A DNA stretch of 64,000 nucleotides from Xylanibacter oryzae DSM 17970 (GTDB lineage: Bacteria > Bacteroidota > Bacteroidia > Bacteroidales > Bacteroidaceae). The notes beneath the pieces are model-generated. The model worked only from the letters and a program-made list of their open reading frames with translations, was not told the DNA's origin and searched no databases. Location: positions 956,703 to 1,020,702 of the forward strand of contig NZ_KK073873.1 of the NCBI RefSeq assembly GCF_000585355.1. Direction: 5' to 3'. Below are positions 19,301 through 28,769 of the stretch, in pieces (the stretch's first letter is position 1; each line of letters begins with the position of its first letter). A program made the translations under genes and the position numbers.

Positions 19301-19900
19301 AATGAATTGCATATAAGCAATAGTGTATTAGACAACTGTCTGTCTACGCTGAAGCACGAAACCATGTATTACCCAAGTAAAATTCGACTTCTAGTAGATG
19401 GCAATAGTGACAACCTTAACGCGCTGAATGAATTAGTGGCATATTATAAAGAACTTTATACTATTTTAAGTTCACAGGCTGTACGACAAACTAAAAATGT
19501 ACGTTATAAAATAAAACCTGTACAAGTTAAAGACTTTGCAGATACAAAATTAGAAGAGACTGTATTGTGTGATAAGGACATGATGTGTTATCTCTTTGAT
19601 ATCCTGCGTAAGCATACTGGATGTAAAAGACTTCCTGTAGATGTAGTGAATCAAGGTGACCAATATATAAACCTTAGGGTTCATGTTGCCGGAAATGCTG
19701 TAACAGACGAAGAAGCTCATTCTTTGTTTACTCCGTCTACACAACATATCCCATTTATGTTATGTACCCAAATTATAAGAGACCACTCGGAATTTACAAA
19801 CTATAGAGGTTGTGGCATATATGCAGAAAATGAAAATAATGAGTTGATAATTAATATAATATTACCTAAAAATAAAGCTATACAATATGGAAAAATTTAA
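16367..19900 (+). CDS. Large membrane sensor protein with TPR-like region, HATPase domain and DUF5113-like C-terminal part
   Basis: About 1,177 residues, resembling the Bacteroidetes DUF5112/DUF5113 sensors. Order: lipobox-like signal (FLVFSAC near residue 32), a helical TPR-like extracytoplasmic region to about 400, TM at about 409-432 ([19 protein letters not shown]), a dimerisation-like helix region, a HATPase with N-box [13 protein letters not shown]1 DTGCGIS and [12 protein letters not shown] (about 610-700), another hydrophobic segment at about 713-732, a second periplasmic region, TM at about 868-892, and a degenerate second ATPase-like end. No canonical HisKA H-box is visible. There is no in-frame ATG near the signal; TTG at 16367 or 16376 is the likely start, inside eda. 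It overlaps the response regulator gene by 14 bp. Confidence 0.8.
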   Translation: MVTLLKLAHKNIILKSSVWIISIWGFLVFSACSNRDNSRIDKLNNIAYVQHYRNLDAVKLYADSAYNLSKGYDDGRAEALNNLAFVCTMRMNYAKARRQLDDVYKLTDNQVELLIADVQMMRLCQRMSKNKEFYDYREQAKRRLRRIDEEKGMLSERLQKRFVYAESEFYIISSTYYYYVGLEQNSINELQKIDADMLMQKDTAQYLDYLYNIGSGGIITASTQTDVNQQEFDYLMRCLLLANQMNYPFWVANSLQSISEHLMVPESRTRLIRDNMPAIKYLNVEQQPDSLMAGYLAERSVEIFKKFGDPYQLAGSYRTLSSCYFFLGDYPSSIYNLQMALNSNKNVLRAPDLVASIRERLSVTYSAMNNKQQSDRNRNKYIDMQEMTRQDRYLESRAEQYDATSTQLNWMIVAVVLMIIFIIVLLWLFNHLRINSNGEEQLKQLLIPLREWQENNNKKITELENKYDDITEATTMNVMHIIKNRKQNLENRAKVSLVLSITPFIDRIINEVKRLGNKTDNEKLREERYKYVAELTDKINDYNSVLTDWIQLRQGQLNLHIESFDLHNIFDTVSHSKMSFNLKGITLDIRDTHDKVKADKVLTLFMINTLADNARKFTQEGGIVTISSKSEKDYVEISIEDTGCGISKEEISNIFDHKVYGGHGFGLMNCKGIIEKYRKISKIFSVCAISAESELGKGCRFYFRLPHGLMRFMITVIVLLSGITAISANGKIGKINPKTILMSRAAKYADSAYYSNVLGKYNRTLDYADSCFKYMNKVYLLCKPRGNKLILKYSTSSMVPAEIQWFRDSLKINYAIIIDVRNESAVAALALHKWSLYKYNNNIYTQLFKETSADSKLGPYCLAMQKSETNKTVAIVILILLLISIIPAYYFLYYRHKLYYRFCVEQIKHINSILLSDESDACKLEKIKPLSNERYSLPLQDIVNQIQEALQMSIDMDNRQYYNIEMAEDELKRAEYENNELHISNSVLDNCLSTLKHETMYYPSKIRLLVDGNSDNLNALNELVAYYKELYTILSSQAVRQTKNVRYKIKPVQVKDFADTKLEETVLCDKDMMCYLFDILRKHTGCKRLPVDVVNQGDQYINLRVHVAGNAVTDEEAHSLFTPSTQHIPFMLCTQIIRDHSEFTNYRGCGIYAENENNELIINIILPKNKAIQYGKI

Positions 19901-20612
19901 AGTTATTATAGTTGAAGATGTCCCTTTGGAATTAAAAGGCACTGAGGGTATCTTTAGAAATGATATACCTGAAGCTCAAATTATAGGCACCGCAGATAGT
20001 GAGATTTCATATTGGAAACTTATGAAAGAAAATAAGCCCGACTTAGTGCTACTTGATCTTGGTCTTGGTGGTTCCACTACTGTTGGGGTTGAGATATGTC
20101 GTCAGACTAAAGAGACGCGAAAAGGAATAAAGGTCTTAATATTTACAGGTGAGATTTTGAATGAAAAGCTTTGGGTTGACGTTCTTGATGCAGGTGCTGA
20201 TGGCATAATACTGAAAAGTGGTGAGCTGTTGACTAGAGGAGATGTGCGTAGCGTTATAGAAGGGAAAAGGTTGGTATTCAATCAACCAATTCTAGAAAAG
20301 ATTGTAGAGAAATTTAAGAACACGGTTGACAGCCAGCTGATTAGTCAGGAGGCTATTGTAAATTACGAAATTGATGAATATGATGAACGGTTTTTGCGTC
20401 ATCTAGCTTTAGGTTATACAAAAGAGCAGATAACAAATCTTAGAGGTATGCCATTTGGGGTAAAAAGTCTTGAAAAAAGGCAAAATGAATTGGTTCAGAA
20501 ATTATTCCCTGATGGTAATGGTGGAGTAGGTATTAATGCTACTAGATTAGTAGTAAGGGCTTTGGAGTTGAGAATACTTGATGTTGACAATTTAATACCA
20601 GATGAAGAATAA
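19887..20612 (+). CDS. Response regulator transcription factor
   Basis: A 241-residue protein. The receiver domain has the acidic pocket VEDVP (E10, D11), phosphoacceptor D57 in LVLLDLGLGG, the Thr switch in LIFTGE and the Lys in GIILKSGE. The C-terminal part (ALGYTKEQITNLRGM) resembles a LuxR-like helix-turn-helix as found in DUF5932-type regulators. It starts inside the sensor gene and its last 11 bp overlap the AbgT-like gene, so the three are co-translated. It presumably receives phosphate from the large sensor; the target genes are unknown. Confidence 0.88.
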   Translation: MEKFKVIIVEDVPLELKGTEGIFRNDIPEAQIIGTADSEISYWKLMKENKPDLVLLDLGLGGSTTVGVEICRQTKETRKGIKVLIFTGEILNEKLWVDVLDAGADGIILKSGELLTRGDVRSVIEGKRLVFNQPILEKIVEKFKNTVDSQLISQEAIVNYEIDEYDERFLRHLALGYTKEQITNLRGMPFGVKSLEKRQNELVQKLFPDGNGGVGINATRLVVRALELRILDVDNLIPDEE

Positions 20613-21228
20613 AGGTTCTAAGTTTTATTCAAGAACAGCATTATCATTAGTTATTATACAGATTGCTGTGGTGTTGATGTCTTGGCTGATAAACTCTGCT
20701 AATGGTAGCTCTACTGCCGTACGAAGTCTCCTCAGTGCGGAAGGAATCAGGTGGTTTTTTGGACATTTTGCAGAGAATCTTGCTACACCATACCTAGTCT
20801 GGATAATATTAGTAGCGATAGCTTATGGATCTGTAAAGTTTAGTGGAATAATAAAACCATTTAATGCGATACTAACTAAAAAAAGGGTCCTTTCGTTCAG
20901 AGAAAGAATTGCAATGTATGTAGTTATTACAGAGCTTATTGGTGCTGTCATTGTAATGCTTTTACTAACAATTGTTCCGCATGCAATGCTTCTAAGCGTA
21001 AGTGGATCGCTATTCCCAAGTAGTTTTAGCGAGAGCCTTATACCAGTGCTTGCCTTCGTTTGTATTTTATTGTCATTAAGCTACGGAACAATGTCTGGTA
21101 ACTTGCCCGGAATTACGGCAATACTTGATTCTATGGCTGAAGGCATATATGGAGCAAGGTATATATTATTACTTTACGTTTTATTTGTGCAACTATTATT
21201 CTCTGTAGTATTTGTATTTAACCTTTAA
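20602..21228 (+). CDS. Short AbgT-like membrane protein
   Basis: A 208-residue protein with about five hydrophobic segments. The segment RSLLSAEGIRWFFGHFAENL and following helix resemble the N-terminal quarter of AbgT p-aminobenzoyl-glutamate transporters, which are about 500 residues; the rest of the transporter is missing. It is translationally coupled to the response regulator, so it may be an accessory of the signalling pair rather than a transporter. Function unknown. Confidence 0.7.
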   Translation: MKNKGSKFYSRTALSLVIIQIAVVLMSWLINSANGSSTAVRSLLSAEGIRWFFGHFAENLATPYLVWIILVAIAYGSVKFSGIIKPFNAILTKKRVLSFRERIAMYVVITELIGAVIVMLLLTIVPHAMLLSVSGSLFPSSFSESLIPVLAFVCILLSLSYGTMSGNLPGITAILDSMAEGIYGARYILLLYVLFVQLLFSVVFVFNL

Positions 21229-21233
21229 CACAA

Positions 21234-21737
21234 CTATTCTTTAGAGAAAAATCTAAGATACTCACTTTCGAAGTTAGGCGTAAAAGTCTCTTTCCCTATA
21301 TTTTCAAGGATCTCATTTTTACTCCAGAAACGACCACCATTAAGTTCTTCTTTATTTGGCTTTATTTCTCCATTATAGATAGTTTTGTGCACATATACAA
21401 GTTCTTTTTCTATTTTGCTTTTGAAAACATAATGACCTAAAGATACAGGAGTAAAACCCTCTATGCCAAGTTCTTCCTTTACTTCGCGTTTTAATGCTAT
21501 TTCTACACTTTCGCCTAAGTCTATATGCCCACCCGTAGCAGTATCCCATTTGCCGGGCTGAATATCTTTCCAGTCAGGTCGCTTTTGTAGATACAAACTG
21601 CCACTGTCATTAAAAACATGCAGATGTACGACGGGGTGAAGTACTTTGCTTCCGTCATGTGCTTCACCACGGCTTATGCTGCCTATTACATTACCATTTT
21701 CATCAACAACAGGTAACAATTCTTTTTTATTATCCAT
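21234..21737 (-). CDS. Nudix hydrolase (YfcD-like)
   Basis: A 167-residue protein with an intact Nudix box, from GGHIDLGES to REVKEELGI, which binds Mg2+ for diphosphate hydrolysis. The N-terminal ELLPVVDENGNVIGS layout is that of YfcD/isopentenyl-diphosphate-isomerase-like Nudix proteins. It lies 12 bp downstream of ispE on the same strand, so a link to isoprenoid metabolism is tempting, but the IPP isomerase signature residues are not evident. Confidence 0.85.
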   Translation of the reverse strand: MDNKKELLPVVDENGNVIGSISRGEAHDGSKVLHPVVHLHVFNDSGSLYLQKRPDWKDIQPGKWDTATGGHIDLGESVEIALKREVKEELGIEGFTPVSLGHYVFKSKIEKELVYVHKTIYNGEIKPNKEELNGGRFWSKNEILENIGKETFTPNFESEYLRFFSKE

Positions 21738-21749
21738 AGCAATTTTATA

Positions 21750-22580
21750 TTATAAAACTTCTGTTATAGTTATACAATTAGAAAACTCTTTACTTATATC
21801 AGAGGGCATCTTTTTGAATATGCCGAAAACAGCGCTGCCACTACCAGACATCATTGAGAACACCGCTCCCAAATCATACAAATGCTTTTTAATATAAGCA
21901 ATCTCAGGATGTTCTGCAAAAATTGGTTTTTCAAAATCGTTACTTAATAATTTGTGCCAAGTTTCAACAGGCTGCTTCACAGCATCTATACATGATATTG
22001 TAGGTGATGCTGGAATAATTTTTGAATATGCTTGTGCAGTAGATACAGCTACAGGAGGTTTGACTACAACAATACTATAACCATTAAAATTGACATTTAT
22101 TGGTGATAATATATCACCAATACCAGTAGCATATGATGGAACTGAATCTATAAAAAAAGCACAGTCTGCTCCAAGTTTTGCTGCGTATTTCTTCATCTGT
22201 ATAGATGTTAATCCTAGGTCAAACTGTCTATTAAGAAGCTTTATTGCATATGCGCAGTCAGCAGAACCGCCACCCATACCTGCCTGCATAGGAATGTTCT
22301 TATACAAGTGAATATGTATACGAGGTATATTAAAGTCTGCTGATAAAAGATTATAGGCCTTTATTACCAGATTCTTTTGCTCATCGCAGTCAACAGATGT
22401 TCCTGTAATCTTAAGGTCTGCGTTTCTGAGAGAAGTAAACAGTGGATCCATCTCTGTAATCTCAATATCATCATATATAGGCACTGGATAAAATATTGTC
22501 TCAATATTGTGATATCCGTCAGGTCGTATGCCTACAATATTAAGTCCAAAATTAATTTTTGCGCAAGGTCTCGTTATCAT
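21750..22580 (-). CDS. ispE: 4-diphosphocytidyl-2-C-methyl-D-erythritol kinase
   Basis: A 276-residue GHMP kinase of the non-mevalonate isoprenoid pathway, phosphorylating CDP-methylerythritol at O-2. The start PCAKINFGLNI, ATP loop MQAGMGGGSADCA and C-terminal MMSGSGSAVFGIF are all present. It is first in a two-gene unit with the Nudix gene. Its promoter -7 box lies at 22604-22611, divergent from dnaB. Confidence 0.95.
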   Translation of the reverse strand: MITRPCAKINFGLNIVGIRPDGYHNIETIFYPVPIYDDIEITEMDPLFTSLRNADLKITGTSVDCDEQKNLVIKAYNLLSADFNIPRIHIHLYKNIPMQAGMGGGSADCAYAIKLLNRQFDLGLTSIQMKKYAAKLGADCAFFIDSVPSYATGIGDILSPINVNFNGYSIVVVKPPVAVSTAQAYSKIIPASPTISCIDAVKQPVETWHKLLSNDFEKPIFAEHPEIAYIKKHLYDLGAVFSMMSGSGSAVFGIFKKMPSDISKEFSNCITITEVL

Positions 22581-22603
22581 TTCTTCTATTCTTTATTTTG
22601 TGG

Positions 22604-22611
22604 CAAAGTTA
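22604..22611 (-). promoter_or_regulatory. -7 element of ispE promoter
   Basis: TAACTTTG on the minus strand, 23 bp upstream of the ispE start. Confidence 0.55.
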
Positions 22612-22654
22612 ATATTTTATATCTTAATATGATTATTGTGAAAGATATTTTTTG

Positions 22655-22662
22655 TAAATTTG
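22655..22662 (+). promoter_or_regulatory. -7 element of dnaB promoter
   Basis: TAAATTTG, 18 bp upstream of the dnaB ATG. Confidence 0.5.
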
Positions 22663-22680
22663 TAGCCTAAACTAAAAAAA

Positions 22681-24204
22681 ATGCCAGCAGAAAATAACAA
22701 GAATCAAAGAAAACCAAAGCAACCTGTGCCAATTAATAATACTTATGGTCATTTACAGCCACAGGCTTTAGATATAGAAAAGGTTGTTTTGGGAGCTATG
22801 CTAATAGATAAAGATGCATTCTCTATGGTAAGTGAAATCTTGCATCCAGAGACATTCTATGAGCCTCGCAATCAAATGATATATCAAGCAATACAAGCTC
22901 TTTCACTGAAAGAGAAACCAGTTGATATATTTACTGTTATTGAGCAGTTGAAAACTGATGGAAACCTTGAAGAGGTAGGGGGCCCTGTATATATTACAGA
23001 GTTATCTCAGCATGTAGCTTCATCTGCTCATGTTGAATACCATGCTCATATACTTCAACAGAAGTTTCTTGCGCGCCAACTTATATCATTTGCAAGTGTA
23101 ATAGAAACAAAGGCTTTTGATGATGGTGTGGATGTTGATGATCTTATGCAAGAAGCAGAGGGCTCGCTTTTCGAACTCTCACAAAAGAACATGCGCCAAG
23201 ACTATACTCAGATTGATCCTGTTCTTAAACAGGCAATGCAAGATATTCAAAAGGCGGCTTCCAGGGCGGATGGACTTAGTGGTATACCTAGTGGGTATAC
23301 AAAACTGGATGAAATGACTTCAGGATGGCAGTGTTCCGACCTCGTAATTATAGCAGGGCGTCCTGCGATGGGTAAGACTTCTTTTGCATTATCAATGGCT
23401 AAGAATATGGTCGTAGACTTTAACGTACCTGTTGCATTCTTTTCTCTTGAAATGAACAATGTGCAATTGGTAAATCGACTTATCTCTAATGTATGCGAAA
23501 TACAGGGTAGCAAGATTATGAACGGCCAGTTAGCACCAGATGAATGGAACAGACTTGATAAAAATATACGAAGTCTGGAAGGCGCACCTCTTTATATAGA
23601 TGATACTCCTGGACTTTCGATATTCGAACTTCGCTCTAAAGCAAGGAGACTTGCAAAAGAAAAAGGTATAAAAGCAATAATGATTGACTACCTACAGTTG
23701 ATGAATGCTAATGGAATGAGATTTGGCAACCGCCAGGAAGAAGTTTCGACAATAAGCCGATCACTTAAGGGACTAGCTAAGGAATTGAATATTCCTGTAA
23801 TAGCATTATCTCAGTTGAATCGTGGTGTAGAATCGCGTGAAGGTATTGAAGGGAAAAGGCCTCAGTTGAGTGACTTGCGTGAATCTGGAGCTATTGAGCA
23901 AGATGCCGATATGGTAATGTTTGTGCACAGACCTGAATATTATCATATTTATGCAGATGAAAAAGGTAATGACCTTCATGGCATGGCACAGATTATCATA
24001 GCTAAGCACAGAAAGGGAGCTATAGGTGATGTATTGCTTAATTTCCGTGGCGAATTTACCCGTTTTGAGAACCCAGATACGAATTCATATTTACCTCCAA
24101 CAGTAGGTGGGGAAATATTAGGTTCAAAAGTAAACGGTAGTTCAATACCACCAATTGGCGATGGCGAATTACCTCCACCACCATCAAGTCCGCTTCCTTT
24201 TTGA
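22681..24204 (+). CDS. dnaB: Replicative DNA helicase DnaB
   Basis: A 507-residue hexameric helicase unwinding DNA at the replication fork. An N-terminal primase-interacting domain (about 25-130) is followed by the RecA-like ATPase, with Walker A AGRPAMGKTSFAL (near 220), Walker B IMIDYLQLM and the arginine-finger region KHRKGAIGD. No intein interrupts it. The C-terminus is a Pro-rich tail (PPPPSSPLPF) of unknown role. The following SGNH gene starts 20 bp later. Confidence 0.96.
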   Translation: MPAENNKNQRKPKQPVPINNTYGHLQPQALDIEKVVLGAMLIDKDAFSMVSEILHPETFYEPRNQMIYQAIQALSLKEKPVDIFTVIEQLKTDGNLEEVGGPVYITELSQHVASSAHVEYHAHILQQKFLARQLISFASVIETKAFDDGVDVDDLMQEAEGSLFELSQKNMRQDYTQIDPVLKQAMQDIQKAASRADGLSGIPSGYTKLDEMTSGWQCSDLVIIAGRPAMGKTSFALSMAKNMVVDFNVPVAFFSLEMNNVQLVNRLISNVCEIQGSKIMNGQLAPDEWNRLDKNIRSLEGAPLYIDDTPGLSIFELRSKARRLAKEKGIKAIMIDYLQLMNANGMRFGNRQEEVSTISRSLKGLAKELNIPVIALSQLNRGVESREGIEGKRPQLSDLRESGAIEQDADMVMFVHRPEYYHIYADEKGNDLHGMAQIIIAKHRKGAIGDVLLNFRGEFTRFENPDTNSYLPPTVGGEILGSKVNGSSIPPIGDGELPPPPSSPLPF

Positions 24205-24224
24205 TAAAATTAATATATAATATA

Positions 24225-24914
24225 ATGAAAAAGACAAGACTGTTATTGTTGTCATTGTTTGCATGCTTGGCTGTGTTTGCGCAAGGGCAAAGTGTATCAA
24301 TACTTGGTGATTCATATTCTACGTACGAAGGATATCTTACGCCAAATACCAACGAAGTATGGTATTATGCTAAAAATGGACAGAAAAAAACTGATGTCAC
24401 CAATGTGACGCAAACTTGGTGGTGGCAGTATATCAATGAAAACAAGTATAAGTTGTGTGTTAACAATTCATATTCAGGAGCTACTATCTCTTATACAGGA
24501 TATGATGGTAATGATTATTCTGGTCGTTCATTTATAACACGTATGGATAATCTTGGGTGTCCTGACATAATATTCATTTTCGGAGCAACTAATGATAGTT
24601 GGGCAGGTTCACCTATTGGAGAATTCAAATACGGTGACCAGACAAAGGCTGATTTATATTATTTTCGTCCGGCAATGACTTTTTTGTTGGAACATATGAA
24701 ATATAGATATCCCAATGTGAATATTTACTTTATTATTAATGATGGATTAAAGCAAGAAATAACATCTTCTATAAAAACAATATGCGATCATTACAATATA
24801 AAGTATATAGAACTACAAAATATAGATAAAATGAGTGGACATCCATCTGTAAAAGGTCACAAACAAATAGCAGAACAGATAGAAGCCGTATTAAATACTA
24901 AGAAAAAGAACTGA
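24225..24914 (+). CDS. Secreted SGNH/GDSL-family hydrolase
   Basis: A 229-residue exported esterase-like protein with a signal peptide (LLLLSLFACLAVFAQG). SGNH blocks: ILGDSYS (nucleophile Ser), NSYSGAT, IFGATNDSW and HPSVKGHKQI with the catalytic His. Substrate cannot be told; deacetylation of glycans is common in the family. The start at 24225 begins the signal peptide; an upstream ATG at 24201 lies within the dnaB end. Confidence 0.88.
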   Translation: MKKTRLLLLSLFACLAVFAQGQSVSILGDSYSTYEGYLTPNTNEVWYYAKNGQKKTDVTNVTQTWWWQYINENKYKLCVNNSYSGATISYTGYDGNDYSGRSFITRMDNLGCPDIIFIFGATNDSWAGSPIGEFKYGDQTKADLYYFRPAMTFLLEHMKYRYPNVNIYFIINDGLKQEITSSIKTICDHYNIKYIELQNIDKMSGHPSVKGHKQIAEQIEAVLNTKKKN

Positions 24915-24991
24915 TTTCATGTTTAAAATAAGTAATCGATGGCTAAAAATTGAAAATTGAAAGATTTTACGATAAAAAAGTTTCAATTTCT

Positions 24992-25022
24992 TTGTTTTAT
25001 TCGTAGAAAACAATTAACTTTG
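24992..25022 (+). promoter_or_regulatory. Promoter of the leu operon
   Basis: TTG (24992-24994) and TAACTTTG (25015-25022) are 20 bp apart, 26 bp before the leader peptide ATG. The approximately 310-bp gap between the SGNH gene and leuA is accounted for by this promoter and the attenuator. Confidence 0.75.
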
Positions 25023-25048
25023 CATCCATTAAAGAAAAATAGTTAAAA

Positions 25049-25129
25049 ATGAAACGTCAAGACCTACTACACATTATTATTGATATTCGACTACAACGAG
25101 TGGGCGGGAGTGATGATGTGTGCTTTTAG
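25049..25129 (+). CDS. Branched-chain amino acid leader peptide of the leu operon
   Basis: A 26-residue ORF with nine branched-chain codons: the core is LLHIIIDIRL (Leu 6-7, Ile 9-11, Ile 13, Leu 15), plus Val 18 and Val 24. It starts 26 bp after a strong -7 box and ends 23 bp before the terminator stem. Ribosome stalling at these codons when Leu or Ile is scarce would leave 25104-25113 free to form the antiterminator. The peptide itself has no expected function. Confidence 0.85.
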   Translation: MKRQDLLHIIIDIRLQRVGGSDDVCF

Positions 25130-25170
25130 ATACTAACGTATTAAAATATTAGAGCCTTTCTCACTTCCGC
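25104..25170 (+). promoter_or_regulatory. Antiterminator pairing of the leu attenuator
   Basis: GCGGGAGTGA (25104-25113) in the leader ORF can pair over all ten bases (one G-U) with TCACTTCCGC (25161-25170), which is the inner left arm and loop of the terminator hairpin. The two structures are mutually exclusive. Confidence 0.8.
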
Positions 25171-25188
25171 AGTGTGAAAGGCTTTTTT
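25153..25188 (+). terminator. Attenuator terminator before leuA
   Basis: AGCCTTTC (25153-25160) pairs with GAAAGGCT (25176-25183) and CACT with AGTG inside, around one T-T mismatch; a run of six T follows (25183-25188). It lies 38 bp upstream of leuA. Confidence 0.9.
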
Positions 25189-25225
25189 ATAATATGAAAA
25201 TAGAACATTAAATAAATTAAATAAA

Positions 25226-26725
25226 ATGAGTGACAGATTATTTATTTTTGATACGACTCTTCGCGATGGCGAGCAAGTTCCGGGATGTCAGTTAAATACA
25301 GTTGAAAAAATTCAAGTGGCAAAACAACTGGAGCAGTTAGGTGTGGATGTGATAGAAGCAGGCTTCCCTATTTCTAGTCCTGGTGACTACAATTCTGTGA
25401 TAGAAATATCAAAGGCTGTAACATGGCCTACAATATGCGCACTTACTCGTGCTGTAGAAAAAGACATTGATGTCGCAGCAGAATCTTTGAAGTATGCAAA
25501 GCATAAGAGAATACACACAGGGATTGGTACCAGTGATTATCACATCAAATACAAATTTCAAAGTAATAGAGAAGAAATAATTGAACGCGCAATAGCTGCT
25601 GTTAAGTATGCTAAGAAATATGTTGAAGATATAGAATTTTATGCAGAAGATGCAGGACGTACTGATAATGAATATCTGGCACGTGTAGTAGAAGCTGTAA
25701 TAAAGGCTGGTGCAACAGTCGTAAATATACCTGATACTACTGGCTATTGTCTACCATCAGAATATGGAGATAAAATAAAATATCTTATGGAACATGTTGA
25801 TGGTGTGGATAAGGCAATATTATCAACTCACTGTCATAATGATTTAGGCATGGCTACTGCTAATACTTTCAGCGGAGTTGTTAATGGGGCAAGACAAGTA
25901 GAGGTTACCATAAATGGTATCGGTGAACGTGCAGGCAACACTTCTTTGGAAGAAATAGCAATGATACTTAAGTGTCATAAGAATTTAGGTATAGACACTA
26001 ATATAAATACCACAAAGATATATCCTACCAGTCGTATGGTCTCAAGTCTTATGAACATGCCTGTACAGGCCAATAAGGCTATAGTGGGGCGTAACGCTTT
26101 TGCGCATTCGAGTGGTATACATCAGGATGGCGTGCTCAAAAATGTCTCTACTTATGAGATTATGGATCCAAAGGATGTCGGTCTCGATGATAACTCAATT
26201 GTATTAACTGCTCGTAGTGGTCGCGCTGCATTGAAGTACCGCCTTGGGGTTTTAGGTATAAATGTAGATGATGAAGAGAAGGTAGATAAAATATATCAAA
26301 ACTTCCTTAAATTGGCAGATAATAAGAAGGAAGTAAACGATGATGATGTACTTATGCTCGCAGGTGCTGATACAGCTGAAGCACATGCAGTTAAACTAGA
26401 TTATTTGCAAGTTACAACAGGAATGGGTGTGAGGAGTGTAGCTAGTATAGGCTTGGATATATCTGGACAGAAATTTGAAGAATCCTCTACTGGTAACGGA
26501 CCTGTTGATTCTGCTATACGCGCACTAAAGAAGATAATTCAGAAGCATATGACGCTTAAAGAGTTTACTATTCAGGCCATAAGTAAAGGATCTGATGATG
26601 TAGGTAAAGTTCATATGCAGGTAGAATACGATGGTAATGTATATTATGGATTCGGAGCAAATACTGATATCGTTACAGCATCTGTAGATGCTTATATTGA
26701 TTGCATTAACAAGTTTAGAAAATAA
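25226..26725 (+). CDS. leuA: 2-isopropylmalate synthase
   Basis: A 499-residue enzyme condensing acetyl-CoA with 2-ketoisovalerate, the first committed step to leucine. The HMGL-like catalytic barrel starts with [12 protein letters not shown] and has metal ligands in [15 protein letters not shown]-terminal LeuA dimerisation/regulatory domain (about 370-499) allows leucine feedback. It is first of the five-gene operon downstream of the attenuator. Confidence 0.96.
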   Translation: MSDRLFIFDTTLRDGEQVPGCQLNTVEKIQVAKQLEQLGVDVIEAGFPISSPGDYNSVIEISKAVTWPTICALTRAVEKDIDVAAESLKYAKHKRIHTGIGTSDYHIKYKFQSNREEIIERAIAAVKYAKKYVEDIEFYAEDAGRTDNEYLARVVEAVIKAGATVVNIPDTTGYCLPSEYGDKIKYLMEHVDGVDKAILSTHCHNDLGMATANTFSGVVNGARQVEVTINGIGERAGNTSLEEIAMILKCHKNLGIDTNINTTKIYPTSRMVSSLMNMPVQANKAIVGRNAFAHSSGIHQDGVLKNVSTYEIMDPKDVGLDDNSIVLTARSGRAALKYRLGVLGINVDDEEKVDKIYQNFLKLADNKKEVNDDDVLMLAGADTAEAHAVKLDYLQVTTGMGVRSVASIGLDISGQKFEESSTGNGPVDSAIRALKKIIQKHMTLKEFTIQAISKGSDDVGKVHMQVEYDGNVYYGFGANTDIVTASVDAYIDCINKFRK

Positions 26726-26737
26726 CAATATATTAAA

Positions 26738-28132
26738 ATGAATACATTATTTGATAAAATTTGGGATAAACATGTGGTTCAAATTGTTGAAAATGGACCA
26801 ACTCAATTGTATATTGATCGCTTGTATTGTCATGAGGTTACTTCTCCTCAAGCTTTTGACGGCATGAGAAGTAGGGGACTTAAGTGTTTTCGCCCTGACC
26901 AAATATTTTGTATGCCTGACCATAATACACCGACCCATGATCAGGACAAACCTATTGCTGATCCTGTATCACGCAAACAAGTTGACACATTAGAGAATAA
27001 TGCTAAAGAATTTGGATTGTCTTATTACGGTATGTTATCCAAGGATAACGGAATAATACATGTTGTAGGACCGGAAAAAGGATTGTCTCTTCCAGGTATG
27101 ACTATTGTATGTGGAGATTCTCATACATCTACTCATGGTGCAGTAGGAGCTGTTTCTTTTGGTATAGGTACAAGTGAGGTGGAAATGGTAATGGCATCGC
27201 AGTGTATTCTACAACAGAAGCCAAAATCAATGAGAATAAATATAAATGGCAAATTGGGTAAGGGTGTTACAGCAAAAGATGTGGCTCTTTATTTGATGGC
27301 AGAACTTACTACTTCAGGAGCGACAGGCTATTTTGTTGAATACTCAGGTGATGTTGTTCGTGATATGAGTATGGAAGGACGTCTTACATTGTGTAATCTA
27401 TCTATTGAAATGGGCGCACGTGGTGGATTTGTTGCACCAGACGATAAAACTTTTGCATATCTTAAAGGTCGCGAATACTCTCCTAAGGGTGTGAATTGGA
27501 ACAAAGCTTTAGAATACTGGAAAACATTGAAGAGTGGTGATGATGCTGTATTTGATAAGGAACTCAATTTTGAAGCTGATGATATTGAGCCGCGTATAAC
27601 CTTTGGAACAAATCCTGGCATGGGAATTGGTATCACTGAATGTGTTCCTACGCTTGATACTATTGACGAATCAGGTCAGGCTTCATTTAATAAATCATTG
27701 AAATATATGGGATTTAAACCAGGAGAAAAATTACAAGGGCATAAAATAGATTATGTATTTCTAGGAGCATGTACAAATGGTCGTATAGAAGATTTCAGAG
27801 CTTTTGCATCTTTGGTAAAAGGTAAGAAAAAAGCTGATAATATTATAGCATGGCTTGTCCCTGGTTCATGGACTGTAGACAAACAGATACGTGAAGAAGG
27901 TTTGGACAATTTATTAGAGGCAGCCGGTTTCGCAATACGACAACCTGGATGTTCTGCATGCTTAGCAATGAATGATGATAAAATTCCAGCAGGGAAATAT
28001 TCAGTTTCTACAAGCAACCGTAATTTTGAAGGTCGCCAAGGACCTGGTGCACGTACTATTTTGGCTAGTCCGCTAGTTGCAGCTGCAGCTGCAATAACAG
28101 GGGTAATAACTGATCCAAGAGATTTAATGTAA
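26738..28132 (+). CDS. leuC: 3-isopropylmalate dehydratase large subunit
   Basis: A 464-residue aconitase-family subunit binding a 4Fe-4S cluster; with LeuD it isomerises 2- to 3-isopropylmalate. Cluster cysteines are in [13 protein letters not shown] (near 345) and [12 protein letters not shown] (near 405), and substrate residues in [11 protein letters not shown]. It lies 12 bp after leuA. In this operon it may also isomerise citramalate if the fourth gene makes it. Confidence 0.96.
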   Translation: MNTLFDKIWDKHVVQIVENGPTQLYIDRLYCHEVTSPQAFDGMRSRGLKCFRPDQIFCMPDHNTPTHDQDKPIADPVSRKQVDTLENNAKEFGLSYYGMLSKDNGIIHVVGPEKGLSLPGMTIVCGDSHTSTHGAVGAVSFGIGTSEVEMVMASQCILQQKPKSMRININGKLGKGVTAKDVALYLMAELTTSGATGYFVEYSGDVVRDMSMEGRLTLCNLSIEMGARGGFVAPDDKTFAYLKGREYSPKGVNWNKALEYWKTLKSGDDAVFDKELNFEADDIEPRITFGTNPGMGIGITECVPTLDTIDESGQASFNKSLKYMGFKPGEKLQGHKIDYVFLGACTNGRIEDFRAFASLVKGKKKADNIIAWLVPGSWTVDKQIREEGLDNLLEAAGFAIRQPGCSACLAMNDDKIPAGKYSVSTSNRNFEGRQGPGARTILASPLVAAAAAITGVITDPRDLM

Positions 28133-28178
28133 TAAGTAAAATGGTCACAATATAAGATTGATGATAAAATATAAAGCA

Positions 28179-28769
28179 ATGAAACAGAAATTCAATGTAA
28201 TAACAAGTAAATGTGTACCTCTCCCTTTGGAGAACGTAGACACTGACCAGATAATACCTGCTCGTTTTCTTAAAGCTACTGATAAAGAAGGTTTTGGTGA
28301 CAATCTTTTTAGAGATTGGAGATATGATAAAAATGGTAATTTAAACAAAGACTTTGTATTGAACGATCCTACATATGGAGGTTGTATATTGGTTGCAGGA
28401 AAAAACTTTGGATCTGGAAGTAGTCGTGAGCATGCTGCTTGGGCTATAGCTGGATATGGTTTTAGAGTAGTGATAAGCAGTTTTTTTGCAGATATACATA
28501 AAAACAATGAACTAAATAATTTTGTTTTGCCTGTTGTTGTAAGTGAAGATTTTCTCTCTGAATTGTTTGAAAGTATAAAGTGTAATCCTAAAATGGAAGT
28601 AGAAGTTGATCTTCCAAATCAGACTGTAACTAATAAGGCAACAGGGAATAGCGAACAATTTGAAATAAATAGATATAAAAAACATTGCCTCATGAATGGA
28701 CTTGATGATATCGATTATTTGTTGCAAAGCAGAGATATGATAGAGGGATGGGAAAAGAAAAACAAATGA
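28179..28769 (+). CDS. leuD: 3-isopropylmalate dehydratase small subunit
   Basis: A 196-residue swivel subunit of isopropylmalate isomerase. Motifs VDTDQIIPARFL and NFGSGSSREHAAWA, the substrate-binding loop, are intact. The start at 28179 begins at the conserved N-terminal strand; earlier ATGs in frame (28158) only add a non-conserved extension. Its stop overlaps the next start as ATGA. Confidence 0.95.
   Translation: MKQKFNVITSKCVPLPLENVDTDQIIPARFLKATDKEGFGDNLFRDWRYDKNGNLNKDFVLNDPTYGGCILVAGKNFGSGSSREHAAWAIAGYGFRVVISSFFADIHKNNELNNFVLPVVVSEDFLSELFESIKCNPKMEVEVDLPNQTVTNKATGNSEQFEINRYKKHCLMNGLDDIDYLLQSRDMIEGWEKKNK

Noticed and set aside
27751..28507. Overlapping minus-strand frames across leuC/leuD
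   Set aside because: Antisense to conserved operon genes; compositional shadows.
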